61,040 nucleotides of DNA, taken from Caenimonas sp. SL110. GTDB lineage: Bacteria > Pseudomonadota > Gammaproteobacteria > Burkholderiales > Burkholderiaceae_C. The stretch spans positions 1-61,040 of the forward strand of contig NZ_JANU01000015.1 of the NCBI RefSeq assembly GCF_001044395.1. Reading direction: 5' to 3'. The notes beneath the pieces were generated by a model. The model was not told the DNA's origin, searched no databases, and saw nothing but the letters and a program-made list of their open reading frames with translations. The position numbers were made by a program, and so were the translations under genes. Every line of letters begins with the position of its first letter. Position 1 is the stretch's first letter. Below are positions 35,227 to 44,030 of this stretch, piece after piece.

Positions 35227-35672
35227 CAACCCTGGATCTCCGGCTCCACCAGCGTTGCGAGCTGCGCCAGCGATTCCTGCCAGCCCAGGTAGCACATCTC
35301 GGTCGGGATCATCTCCGGGATACCTTGCTGCACCACGCTGAGTTCGGTGCCGCAGATCACCTGCCGCAGTGTCACGGTTACGGTCATTTCGCCGGGCAGG
35401 TTGGGGTCGTCGAAGCGGTCGGTGTAGACGATTTTTTCGTGAGGCACCAGCTGAAGGAACCGACCCTCCCATGAATGCGCGCTGCCGTTGGTGAAGTTGG
35501 TGAACGACATCCTGTAGGTACCGCCGACCTTCGCTTCAAAGTGATGGACCTTGCAGGTGAAGCCGTAAGGCGGCAGCCATTTGGCCTTGGCATCCGCGTC
35601 GATGAATGCGCGATAGACGCGCTCGGGCGGGGCCTTGAGCACGCGATGCAGGGTCACGGTTCCGGTGGGCAT
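35226..35672 (-). CDS. SRPBCC/AHSA1-family protein
   Basis: The ATG at 35672 gives 148 residues beginning MPTGTVTLHRVLKAPPERVYRAFIDADAKAKW, the AHSA1/SRPBCC start, with the helix-grip motifs GGTYRMSFTNF and EKIVYTDRFDDPNLPGEM and the closing LGWQESLAQLATLVE helix. Such proteins bind small hydrophobic ligands or act as activators; the ligand is unknown. It is translationally coupled to the TonB-C-like gene. Confidence 0.88.
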   Translation of the reverse strand: MPTGTVTLHRVLKAPPERVYRAFIDADAKAKWLPPYGFTCKVHHFEAKVGGTYRMSFTNFTNGSAHSWEGRFLQLVPHEKIVYTDRFDDPNLPGEMTVTVTLRQVICGTELSVVQQGIPEMIPTEMCYLGWQESLAQLATLVEPEIQG

Positions 35673-35794
35673 GTCGGGGGCCTCTTGATGCGGGGAGTGA
35701 AGTGGGTTTGTACCTGAAACTGGCGGGTTCGGTGCTGCCCGAAGCATATGGGCTCATCTTCGTCGCAGAGAAGTCGTACTCTTTACGCAAGTCG

Positions 35795-36307
35795 TTAGAG
35801 CAACCCGGCCTCAGCCATGGAAACCGCTCCGCAATCGCTGGTGATGATGTGATCGAGCACGCGGACCTCAACGAGGCCGAGTGCGACCTTGAGCGTTTGG
35901 GTCAGCGACTCATCGGCCTTGCTGGGCAGGCACATGCCGCTCGGGTGGTTGTGATGCAGGACGACCGAAGCGGCGTTCTTTGCGAGTGCTTGCCGGGTCA
36001 CTTCGCGCGGGTACACGGCGGTCTGGGCGAGGGTGCCGCGAAAGAGCCGCTCGTAGTCGATCAGGCGGTTATGCGTGTCCAGGTACATCACGGCGAAGAT
36101 TTCGTGCGTAAGGCCCTGGGCCTGCAGGCGCAGGAAGTGCATGACGGAGGACGGGCTATCGAAGACGTCACGGCGCTTGAAGCGGGACCGCAGGATGGAG
36201 AGGGCATGGAGGATGGTCAGGTCTTCGTCGATCAGACGGGATACCTGCAAAGCTGGGGTCGCGATGTGCATCTGGTTTTGCGCCGAGTGGGTCCAAGGTC
36301 GAGCCAA
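35795..36307 (-). CDS. RadC-like JAB-domain protein
   Basis: The 170-residue protein has the RadC/JAB metalloprotein signature: EIFAVMYLDTHNRLIDYERLFRGTLAQTAVYPREV, then VVLHHNHPSGMCLPSKADESLT with the two His and Asp metal ligands, and VRVLDHIIT. The helix-hairpin-helix part of full-length RadC is missing. Such short versions are common on mobile or defence islands. It lies just left of the restriction-modification locus. The biochemical role is unsettled. Confidence 0.85.
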   Translation of the reverse strand: MARPWTHSAQNQMHIATPALQVSRLIDEDLTILHALSILRSRFKRRDVFDSPSSVMHFLRLQAQGLTHEIFAVMYLDTHNRLIDYERLFRGTLAQTAVYPREVTRQALAKNAASVVLHHNHPSGMCLPSKADESLTQTLKVALGLVEVRVLDHIITSDCGAVSMAEAGLL

Positions 36308-36371
36308 TGTTCGGCACCGCTGAATTAAAGATGCTCAAACACCGTGGATTTAAACACGACATTAACAGAGC

Positions 36372-36683
36372 ATGCGGCGGATGTCTGGAGCAACAAGCAG
36401 GTCTAAGAAGCCGCCGTCACTGCGTGAAGTGTTTGCGAAAAATCTCAGGTTGCAGCGACTGCATCTCGGGATGTCGCAAGAAGCCCTGGCCGCCGAGGCC
36501 TCGCTCGACCGGGCCTTTGTGGGGACGCTGGAGCGTGGTGAGCGAAACGTTTCAATCGACAATGTCGAGCGATTGTGCGTCGCAGTCAATGTGCCTGCGC
36601 ATGAATTGCTAGACCCGGAGTTTGCGAAGCGATGGGGTTTGGATGAGTCGCTGACCAGGGCGCCTCGGCGGGCTCGGGTTTGA
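36372..36683 (+). CDS. XRE-family HTH transcriptional regulator
   Basis: The 103-residue protein (second ATG at 36381 possible) is one Cro/C1 helix-turn-helix: FAKNLRLQRLHLGMSQEALAAEASLDRAFVGTLERGERNVSIDNVERLCVAVNV. It sits 81 bp upstream of the SNF2 helicase gene in the same direction, so it is a candidate controller of the restriction-modification genes, by analogy with C-proteins. The 36308-36371 leader is AT-richer than the surroundings and has two AAACAC motifs. Confidence 0.88.
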   Translation: MRRMSGATSRSKKPPSLREVFAKNLRLQRLHLGMSQEALAAEASLDRAFVGTLERGERNVSIDNVERLCVAVNVPAHELLDPEFAKRWGLDESLTRAPRRARV

Positions 36684-36764
36684 CGGTAGAGAGTTGCGCG
36701 TCCAAACTCGGACGCACATTGAGCGGGCGCAAATGTTGTAACCAAGGAGCGGCTGGAAAAGGGC

Positions 36765-39700
36765 GTGAAACTCATCGACAACATTAACGAGCTGCTGGGC
36801 GATGACATCAAGCAGGCGGTGCAGCCGGGCGGACGCCTCAAGATCGCGGCCTCCTGCTTTTCCATCTATGCCTACGAGGCCTTGAAGCTCGAGTTGGAAT
36901 CGGTCGAGTCTTTCGAGTTCATCTTCACCTCGCCGTCGTTCATGCCCGACGAGGCGACGGACGCAGCCAGGAAAGAGCGGCGCGAGTTCCACATCCCCAA
37001 GCCACCATCAAACACCAAGACCGAGCGTAGCTTCTATGGCACCGAGTTCGAGGTGCAGCTCAAAAACAAACTGACCCAGCGCGCCATCGCCCGTGAATGC
37101 GCGGACTGGATGCGCCGCAAGGCCAAGTTCCGCACTAACAGTGGCAACGCGCCCATGCAGCAGTTCGCCGCGGTGCAGGCCGCAAGTGAAACCGGGGACG
37201 TGCCCAGTGCCGTTTATATGCCCTTGCATGGATTTACCGCCGTCGATCTGGGGTACCGACCGGGCAACGCTGTATCGAACATCGTCAACAAGTTCGATGA
37301 GCCCGCCAACACGAGCGTCTTCCTGAGCTTGTTCGACCAGATTTGGGCCGATCCGGTCAAGCTGAACGACGTAACCAGCCTCGTGTGCGAGCACATTGCA
37401 TCGGTGTACCAGGAGAATTCCCCCGAGCGCATCTACTTCCTGATGCTCTACAACATCTTCAACGAGTTCCTCGAAGACCTCAACGAGGATGTGCTGCCCA
37501 ACGATCGTACGGGCTACCTCGATACGCTGGTGTGGCAAAAGCTCTTCAACTTCCAGCGCGACGCCGCGACCGGCATCATCAACAAGCTCGAAACATACAA
37601 CGGCTGCATCCTGGCCGACAGCGTGGGCCTGGGCAAGACCTTCACGGCGCTGGCCGTCATCAAGTATTACGAGCTGCGCAACCGGTCCGTGCTTGTGCTG
37701 TGTCCCAAGAAGCTGGCCGACAACTGGTTGACCTACAACCGCAATCTCAAAACCAACATCTTCTCCAGGGACCGCTTCAACTACGAAGTGCTGTGCCATA
37801 CCGACTTGCAGCGCACGAGTGGCGAGTCTTTCGGCACACCGCTGAACCGGGTCAACTGGGGCAACTATGACCTGGTGGTGATCGACGAATCGCACAACTT
37901 CCGCAACAACGATGCCTACAAGGACAAGGAGACGCGTTACCAGAAGCTGATGGACTCCGTCATCAGGCAAGGCGTCAAGACCAAGGTGCTGATGCTGTCT
38001 GCCACGCCGGTCAACAACCGTTTCAACGACTTGCGCAACCAGTTGGCGCTGGCCTACGAGGGCAACTCGTTGCAACTTGGTGACAAGCTGCACACCGAAA
38101 AGGACGTTGAGGAGATTTTTCGCAGGGCGCAGGCAGCGTTTAACAACTGGACCAGGCTGCCGCCAGAAGAGCGCACTGCTAACGCCATATTGGGTGCCCT
38201 GGACTTCGATTTTTTTGAGCTGCTGGACAGCGTAACCATTGCCCGATCCCGCAGACACATCGAGACGTTCTACGACACCAAGGACATTGGGACCTTCCCC
38301 GAACGCCTCAAACCATTGTCGTTCCACTGCCCTCTGACCCAGCGAACCGATGTCATCGACTTCAACGACATCTTCAACCAGCTCTCGCTCTTGAAGCTGG
38401 CCGTGTATGCGCCTGTAGGCTACATCCTGCCCAGCCGCATCAAGAAGTACGAAGACATGTACGACACTGAGGTGGCCAGTGGCGGCGGCAAGCTCAAACA
38501 GGCCGACCGCGAAAAGAGCTTGCAAGCGCTGATGACCGTCAACTTGCTCAAGCGCCTTGAAAGTTCAGTCGCATCGTTCCGGCTCACCTTGCAGAGTCTG
38601 CAAGACAACCACCAGAAGGCGCTGGCCCAGATCGACGCATTCAAGAAAACGGGTCGGGCAAGGCCTTTCACCGATCAGGCATCGGTTTTTGAGGATGCCG
38701 ATTTCGACGACGAAGAGCTACCCGAGTTTGACGACACAGGCGACAGCAACACGGGCGGCAAGGTCAAGATCGACCTGGCCGATATGGACCTGCCATCGTG
38801 GGAGTACGACCTGAGCGCCGACATGGGCGTGATTGATGGCCTGCTGGCCGAAATGGACAAGATCACCCCGGCTGACGACGCCAAGCTTCAACACCTCAAA
38901 GTCCAGATCGAGCACAAGCTGGCCAACCCCATCAATCCGGGCAACCGCAAGCTGCTGATATTTACCGCGTTTGCAGATACCGCCAACTACCTCTACGACA
39001 ACCTGGCAATGGGCCTGCTTCAGGCCCATGGCATTCACGTTGGCAAGGTCACGGGCACCACAGAGCCTAAAACCACCCTGCGGCTGGCCGCGAACCCGCG
39101 CCAAGGCATCGACTTTCAGACCATGCTCACCCTTTTTGCGCCCCGTGCCAAAGAGAAGGCGCTGACGCTGCCCCATGAACCCGGCGAGATTGACGTGCTG
39201 ATCGCCACGGACTGCATCTCCGAAGGCCAGAACTTGCAGGACTGCGACACCGTCATCAACTACGACATCCACTGGAACCCTGTGCGCATCATCCAGCGCT
39301 TCGGCCGGGTGGACCGCATTGGTTCGCCCAATGCGCGCATCCAGCTGGTCAACTATTGGCCCGACATCAGCCTGGACGAATACATCCGCCTGAAAGAGCG
39401 CGTAGAGAGCCGCATGATGATTGCCGACGTGACGGCCACAGGCGATGACAACGTGCTGTCCGCGCAGTCCAACGATGTGGCCTACCGCAAGGAGCAATTG
39501 CGCCGTTTGCAAGAAGATGTCATCGCGATGGAAGACCTCAAAACCGGCGTCTCCATCACCGACCTGGGGCTCAACGACTTCCGCATGGACTTGCTGAATT
39601 ACATCAAGACCCATGGCGACCTGTCGCGCCTGCCCAATGGCCTGCATGCCGTGGTGCCCGCCGATGCAGAAAGAGGCCTTCACCCTGGCGTGATCTTCAC

Positions 39701-40100
39701 GCTGCGCAACCGGCTGCTCAGTGGTACGGCCGGGGCGGTGGTACGGCAGAAGAACCGCCTGCACCCCTACTATCTGATCTACATCGGCATGGACGGCACC
39801 ATCATTGCCGACCACACAGAGGTCAAGACCCTTCTGGACCTGGCCCGCAACGCCTGCAAGGGCTGCAGTGACCCAGTGCCCAACGCATTTGAGCCCTTCA
39901 ACGCAGCCACCAGCGATGGCCGCGAAATGGCGGTGTATTCGTCGCTACTCGACCAGGCCATCCACTCGATGATCGAGCGCCAACAAGAGCAGGACGTGGA
40001 CAGCCTGTTCTCGCCAGGCAAGACCAGCGCCTTGGTGCAAGACCTGGCAGGGCTGGAAGACTTCGAGCTGGTCAGCTTCCTCGTGGTGCAGCCTGTATGA
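36765..40100 (+). CDS. SNF2-type helicase with N-terminal PLD-like region, R-M associated
   Basis: GTG 36765 with GGAAAAGGG upstream gives 1,111 residues. The N-terminus (KIAASCFSIYAYEALKLELESVESFEFIF) resembles the phospholipase-D-like domain of helicases linked to type III R-M loci. The helicase core has Walker A ILADSVGLGKTFTALAVI (~284), DESH box VVIDESHNF (~373), motif III LSATPVNNRF, and the C-terminal lobe VLIATDCISEGQNLQDCDTVINYDIHWNP with RIIQRFGRVDRIGS. Motifs are intact, so ATP-driven DNA translocation is expected. The stop overlaps the next gene in ATGA. It is probably a defence component, but its exact step is unknown. Confidence 0.87.
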   Translation: MKLIDNINELLGDDIKQAVQPGGRLKIAASCFSIYAYEALKLELESVESFEFIFTSPSFMPDEATDAARKERREFHIPKPPSNTKTERSFYGTEFEVQLKNKLTQRAIARECADWMRRKAKFRTNSGNAPMQQFAAVQAASETGDVPSAVYMPLHGFTAVDLGYRPGNAVSNIVNKFDEPANTSVFLSLFDQIWADPVKLNDVTSLVCEHIASVYQENSPERIYFLMLYNIFNEFLEDLNEDVLPNDRTGYLDTLVWQKLFNFQRDAATGIINKLETYNGCILADSVGLGKTFTALAVIKYYELRNRSVLVLCPKKLADNWLTYNRNLKTNIFSRDRFNYEVLCHTDLQRTSGESFGTPLNRVNWGNYDLVVIDESHNFRNNDAYKDKETRYQKLMDSVIRQGVKTKVLMLSATPVNNRFNDLRNQLALAYEGNSLQLGDKLHTEKDVEEIFRRAQAAFNNWTRLPPEERTANAILGALDFDFFELLDSVTIARSRRHIETFYDTKDIGTFPERLKPLSFHCPLTQRTDVIDFNDIFNQLSLLKLAVYAPVGYILPSRIKKYEDMYDTEVASGGGKLKQADREKSLQALMTVNLLKRLESSVASFRLTLQSLQDNHQKALAQIDAFKKTGRARPFTDQASVFEDADFDDEELPEFDDTGDSNTGGKVKIDLADMDLPSWEYDLSADMGVIDGLLAEMDKITPADDAKLQHLKVQIEHKLANPINPGNRKLLIFTAFADTANYLYDNLAMGLLQAHGIHVGKVTGTTEPKTTLRLAANPRQGIDFQTMLTLFAPRAKEKALTLPHEPGEIDVLIATDCISEGQNLQDCDTVINYDIHWNPVRIIQRFGRVDRIGSPNARIQLVNYWPDISLDEYIRLKERVESRMMIADVTATGDDNVLSAQSNDVAYRKEQLRRLQEDVIAMEDLKTGVSITDLGLNDFRMDLLNYIKTHGDLSRLPNGLHAVVPADAERGLHPGVIFTLRNRLLSGTAGAVVRQKNRLHPYYLIYIGMDGTIIADHTEVKTLLDLARNACKGCSDPVPNAFEPFNAATSDGREMAVYSSLLDQAIHSMIERQQEQDVDSLFSPGKTSALVQDLAGLEDFELVSFLVVQPV

Positions 40101-40813
40101 CCGCACCAGTTTCATCGCTCAACTCCTCGCCCGCGATCGCCTGCGCATTGTTTGCATGGCCTGCAAAAGCCGCTGTGTCGCGGCCAGTGTCCAAGGCCAA
40201 AATCTACGCGCATGGGAAACCCACCGCCGCATTGCGCGCGCTCTTTGTCAAGCAGGTAGAAAGCATCACCTGGACCCACAAGCTAGCCCCCGAGAGCATC
40301 AACCTGTCTGCCAAACTCGACGTGCCTGAAATCGAGGTGTTTGAAATCGCCTTGAAGCTGCCGGATGTCAGTCATTCGGTGCTGCGTTGCATCGACAAGG
40401 CCATCCCTTTTCCCATCCTGTTTGTTCTGCGGCATGCCGGTCGCAGCCAACCCATTGCAGCCTACAAACGCCCCAGCGAAGCCGTCAGCGGCCAGTGGGT
40501 GCTGGGCGACTACCATGCAGCGCCGTGGCAGCCAGACGACTTGCCCCGACACGGCCTGCCCGTTGCGCTGGATCTGCAAGGCCTGTACGAGCAACTGTTG
40601 CGCCGGCACCTGGCGGTGCCAGCACGGGCTGGCGAGTCGCTGCGCGACCAGTTGGAACGGATGGCGCAGCTGCAAGCCGGGCAGGCCGCAGCGGCCAGGC
40701 TGGAGTCCCGGCTGACCCAGGAAAAGCAATTCAACCGCAAGGTCGAAATCAACGCCCAGTTGCGTACCATTCGCAACGAGCTTCAAGCGCTGGCCCAAAT
40801 TGACTATGAATAA
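40097..40813 (+). CDS. DUF4391-family protein
   Basis: The 238-residue protein has the DUF4391 layout: an N-terminal FVKQVESITWTHKLAPESINL segment, the FEIALK...VLRCIDKAIPFPILFVLRHAG core, and a C-terminal coiled coil (ESRLTQEKQFNRKVEINAQLRTIRNELQ). The family is repeatedly found between SNF2 helicases and type III mod genes, as here. Overlaps with both neighbours (ATGA upstream, 8 bp downstream) imply fixed stoichiometry. No catalytic motif is evident. Confidence 0.82.
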   Translation: MTAPVSSLNSSPAIACALFAWPAKAAVSRPVSKAKIYAHGKPTAALRALFVKQVESITWTHKLAPESINLSAKLDVPEIEVFEIALKLPDVSHSVLRCIDKAIPFPILFVLRHAGRSQPIAAYKRPSEAVSGQWVLGDYHAAPWQPDDLPRHGLPVALDLQGLYEQLLRRHLAVPARAGESLRDQLERMAQLQAGQAAAARLESRLTQEKQFNRKVEINAQLRTIRNELQALAQIDYE

Positions 40814-42677
40814 ACTAAAAATGCACAGCCCCGACCTGACGCGGGCCAACATCGACAAACTGGCCCAGCTTTTTCCAAACTGCCTGACCGAAACGCGTGG
40901 TGCCGATGGTGAGGTCATGCGCAGCATCGACTTCGATCAGTTGCGCCAGGAGCTGTCGGGGAGCATCGTCGAAGGTCCGCAGGAGCGCTACCAGCTCAAT
41001 TGGCCCGGCAAGCGAGAGGCGTTGTTGACCGCCAATGCCCCCATTGCCAAGACACTACGCCCTTGCCGAGAAGCGAGCGTGGACTTCGACACCACGCAGA
41101 ACCTGTTCATCGAGGGGGACAACCTTGACGCGCTGAAACTGCTGCAAGAGACCTACTTGAACAAGGTGAAGTTGATTTATATCGATCCGCCGTACAACAC
41201 TGGCCGCGACTTCATTTACGACGATGACTACTCGGATGACGCGGAGAGCTACCTCATCCGATCGAACCAAGCCGATGAGTCGGGCGCACGTCTGGTAGCG
41301 AACACCGATGCCAATGGGCGCTTTCACTCCGACTGGCTGAGCATGATCTACGCGCGACTGAAACTCGCCCGTAACCTATTGCGCGATGATGGCGTGATGT
41401 TCATCTCGATTGATGACAACGAGGTGGACAACCTGCGCAAGTTGTGCAGTGAGGTCTTTGGAGAAGAGAACTTCGTAGCGCAAATCATCTGGCAAAAAGT
41501 TTTTTCGCCTAAAAATTCGGCAAGGTGGTTTTCCGAGGACCATGACTATGTGCTCGTCTATGCAAAGTCGGCTGATCAATGGACTCCCAATCTCTTGCCG
41601 CAGACAGACGAGATGCGAGCACGCTACAAGAATCCAGACAGTGATCCGCGCGGCCCCTGGGCATCAAGCGACCTTGCCGCAAGAAACCGATATGACGCTG
41701 GGCTGTATCCCGTTACTTGCCCTTCCGGCCGCGTCATTGACGGCCCGCCGCGAGGTAGCTATTGGCGGTTTAGCGAGGCAAGCTTCGCGAAGCTGATGCA
41801 GGAGAACCGTATTTGGTGGGGTGATGAAGGCAACAACATGCCTCGCCTGAAACGCTTTTTGTCCGAAGTTCAACAAGGCCGTACTCCCCAAACATTCTGG
41901 TCGTACAAGGAAGTAGGCCATACGCAAGACGCCAAGAAGACGTTGCTCAAATACGTGCCTTTTCGGGAAACGGAAAACGTCCTGAATTCAGTGAAGCCGG
42001 TGGAGTTGTTGCAACGCATCCTGCAATTGGCTGGGAAACCGAATGACAACAGCATTGTTCTGGATTTTTTCAGTGGCAGCGGATCGACAGCCCACGCTGT
42101 ACTGAAACAAAACTTTGAGGATGGCGGCAACCGGCGTTTTATCGGTGTCCAGATTGCTGAGCCTTTGCCGAAGCCAGAGCCGGGGCTCGGTTCTATCTTT
42201 GAGATGGGGCTTACCCGTGTGCGCAACTATGGAGCTGAGGTGCGCGGGCAGATCGATGGAGCGAAAGCGGAAGTTGGCTTCCGCGTCCTAAAAATCGACA
42301 GCTCCAACATGAAGGACGTGTTCTACACCCCCAACGCGGTTTCCCAAGACCTGCTGTCCGATCAGGTCAACAACATCCGCGAAGACCGCACCTCCGAAGA
42401 TCTGTTGTTCCAGGTGTTGCTGGACTGGGGCGTTGATCTGGCGCTGCCCATCACGCAGGAGACCATTGCGGGAAAGACGGTTTTTTTCGTTGATGGCAAT
42501 GCGCTGGCGGCGTGCTTTGAAGAAGGTATCAGCGAAGAGTTCGTCAAGCTGTTGGCCAGGCGCGAGCCGCTGCGCGTGGTGTTTCGCGATGCGGGCTTCG
42601 CCAGCGACAGCGTGAAGATCAACGTGGAACAAATCTTCCGGCTGATGTCACCCGGCACCGAAGTCAAGTGCATTTGA
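40806..42677 (+). CDS. mod: Type III restriction-modification methyltransferase (Mod)
   Basis: ATG 40806, inside the end of the DUF4391 gene, gives 623 residues. Motif IV is IYIDPPYNTGRDF (~residues 125-137), followed later by motif I LDFFSGSGSTAHAVL (~420), an order typical of beta-class N6-adenine methyltransferases. The region between holds the target-recognition domain, which is clearly lower in GC (about 44% in bases 41461-41580, hand counted). It gives sequence specificity to the Mod-Res complex and protects host DNA. The recognition site cannot be predicted. Confidence 0.93.
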   Translation: MNKLKMHSPDLTRANIDKLAQLFPNCLTETRGADGEVMRSIDFDQLRQELSGSIVEGPQERYQLNWPGKREALLTANAPIAKTLRPCREASVDFDTTQNLFIEGDNLDALKLLQETYLNKVKLIYIDPPYNTGRDFIYDDDYSDDAESYLIRSNQADESGARLVANTDANGRFHSDWLSMIYARLKLARNLLRDDGVMFISIDDNEVDNLRKLCSEVFGEENFVAQIIWQKVFSPKNSARWFSEDHDYVLVYAKSADQWTPNLLPQTDEMRARYKNPDSDPRGPWASSDLAARNRYDAGLYPVTCPSGRVIDGPPRGSYWRFSEASFAKLMQENRIWWGDEGNNMPRLKRFLSEVQQGRTPQTFWSYKEVGHTQDAKKTLLKYVPFRETENVLNSVKPVELLQRILQLAGKPNDNSIVLDFFSGSGSTAHAVLKQNFEDGGNRRFIGVQIAEPLPKPEPGLGSIFEMGLTRVRNYGAEVRGQIDGAKAEVGFRVLKIDSSNMKDVFYTPNAVSQDLLSDQVNNIREDRTSEDLLFQVLLDWGVDLALPITQETIAGKTVFFVDGNALAACFEEGISEEFVKLLARREPLRVVFRDAGFASDSVKINVEQIFRLMSPGTEVKCI

Positions 42678-42689
42678 TGGGGCGTAACC

Positions 42690-43805
42690 ATGCAGCCCTA
42701 CATTCCCAACGCATTGCCGATTACTACCCTGGACTACCGTGTGCTCTTGCCATTGGTTGGGCAAGCCAATGCAGCGCTCGCCCGCTACGACGGCCTATTG
42801 CAAGGTATTCCCAACGCAGCCGTGATGCTTTCGCCGTTGACAACGCAGGAAGCGGTGTTGTCGTCCAAGATCGAAGGCACGCAGGCCACGGTGGATGAGG
42901 TGTTGGAGCAGGAGGCAGGGTTGATCAAGGAGGGGGAAAAATACGAAGACATTCGGGAAATTTCCAACTACCGACAGGCCCTTTATTCAGCACGTGAATA
43001 CTTGAAGGATTACCCCATCCGACTGAGTTTTGTGCGCGAGCTGCATCGTATTCTGATGAGCAGTGTTCGTGGGCAAGACAAGACACCGGGGGCTTTCCGC
43101 CTGGACCAGAATTGGATTGGCAGGCATGGCTGCACCATGGAGCAAGCCAGTTTCGTGCCGCCCAACCCCATACAGCTGCCAGACCACTTGCAGGACTGGG
43201 AGCACTACATGGACAGCGACGATCTCGATTTTTTGCTGCAAACGGCAGTGGTGCATGCACAGTTCGAGTTACTTCACCCGTTTAAGGATGGCAACGGGCG
43301 GATCGGTCGCATCTTGATCCCGCTGTTTTTGTATCAAAAGCGGGCGTTGTCCCAGCCCATGTTTTATTTGTCTGAGTATCTCGAAACCCATCGGGAAGAC
43401 TACTACCAAAGGCTCAAAGCCATTTCGGCTGAGGGCGATTGGAACGGTTGGATTGCATTCTTTTTGCAAGCGATCACCACGCAGGCAGCCCAAAACAGTA
43501 CTCGTGTCTCGGCCATTCAGGCTTTGTACGAAGAGATGAAGCTGGCGATCCAGGCGGCCACTCACTCGCAGTACACGGTGCATGTGTTGGATGCAATTTT
43601 CAGCAAGCCTATTTTTCGCTCATCCGACCTCACGGCACAGATGCACAAGGAGTTTGGCATTCACGAAAAAACGACCCCTGGTTTGCTCCGGCAGATGAAG
43701 GAGGCTGGCATCTTGAGGGAACTGCAATCAGGCAGCGGCCGAAGGCCCGCTACGCTGTGTTTTCCTCGTCTGGTCAACTTGGCCGAAGGCCGTGAGGTGC
43801 TCTAA
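42690..43805 (+). CDS. Fic-domain protein (probable AMP-transferase), class II
   Basis: The 371-residue protein has an intact Fic active site HPFKDGNGRIGR (~196-207) with catalytic His, and an N-terminal inhibitory motif SSKIEG (~58-63), marking a self-inhibited class II enzyme. The C-terminal ~90 residues look like a winged helix (SKPIFRSSDLTAQMHKEFGIHEKTTPGLLRQMKEAGIL). It probably transfers AMP from ATP to a hydroxyl of a target protein. It is encoded 12 bp after mod and before res, so it is part of the R-M transcript. Confidence 0.92.
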   Translation: MQPYIPNALPITTLDYRVLLPLVGQANAALARYDGLLQGIPNAAVMLSPLTTQEAVLSSKIEGTQATVDEVLEQEAGLIKEGEKYEDIREISNYRQALYSAREYLKDYPIRLSFVRELHRILMSSVRGQDKTPGAFRLDQNWIGRHGCTMEQASFVPPNPIQLPDHLQDWEHYMDSDDLDFLLQTAVVHAQFELLHPFKDGNGRIGRILIPLFLYQKRALSQPMFYLSEYLETHREDYYQRLKAISAEGDWNGWIAFFLQAITTQAAQNSTRVSAIQALYEEMKLAIQAATHSQYTVHVLDAIFSKPIFRSSDLTAQMHKEFGIHEKTTPGLLRQMKEAGILRELQSGSGRRPATLCFPRLVNLAEGREVL

Positions 43806-43839
43806 GGTGTTTACGGAGCTTGCATCCACCACGAAATCA

Positions 43840-43900
43840 TTTGTGGAGCCTATTTCCGGTTACGCACTCCACAAAAGGATATTCGGAGTCCATGGACTCC
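43840..43900. promoter_or_regulatory. Operator-like inverted repeats upstream of res
   Basis: The 225-bp gap between fic and res contains TTTGTGGAG (43840-43848) and its complement CTCCACAAA (43867-43875), then a perfect 16-bp palindrome GGAGTCCATGGACTCC (43885-43900). An open frame of 80 codons crosses the gap but has no recognisable product or start signal. The symmetry suggests a regulator site controlling res. Confidence 0.45.
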
Positions 43901-44030
43901 AAAAGATTCAACAGACGGTGTCTGGCGAATCTCTTAGTGCCAAGGGTGAGGTGCTTCTGGACCGATTGGGCTCGGCCCACGAGTTGGGGGGACAACCAAG
44001 TGGGATCTTCCACACAGAGGAGGCTTGCTC

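Noticed and set aside
37008..38525. 505-codon minus-strand frame opposite the SNF2 helicase
   Set aside because: Antisense shadow with repetitive Val/Gln/Asp composition and no motifs.
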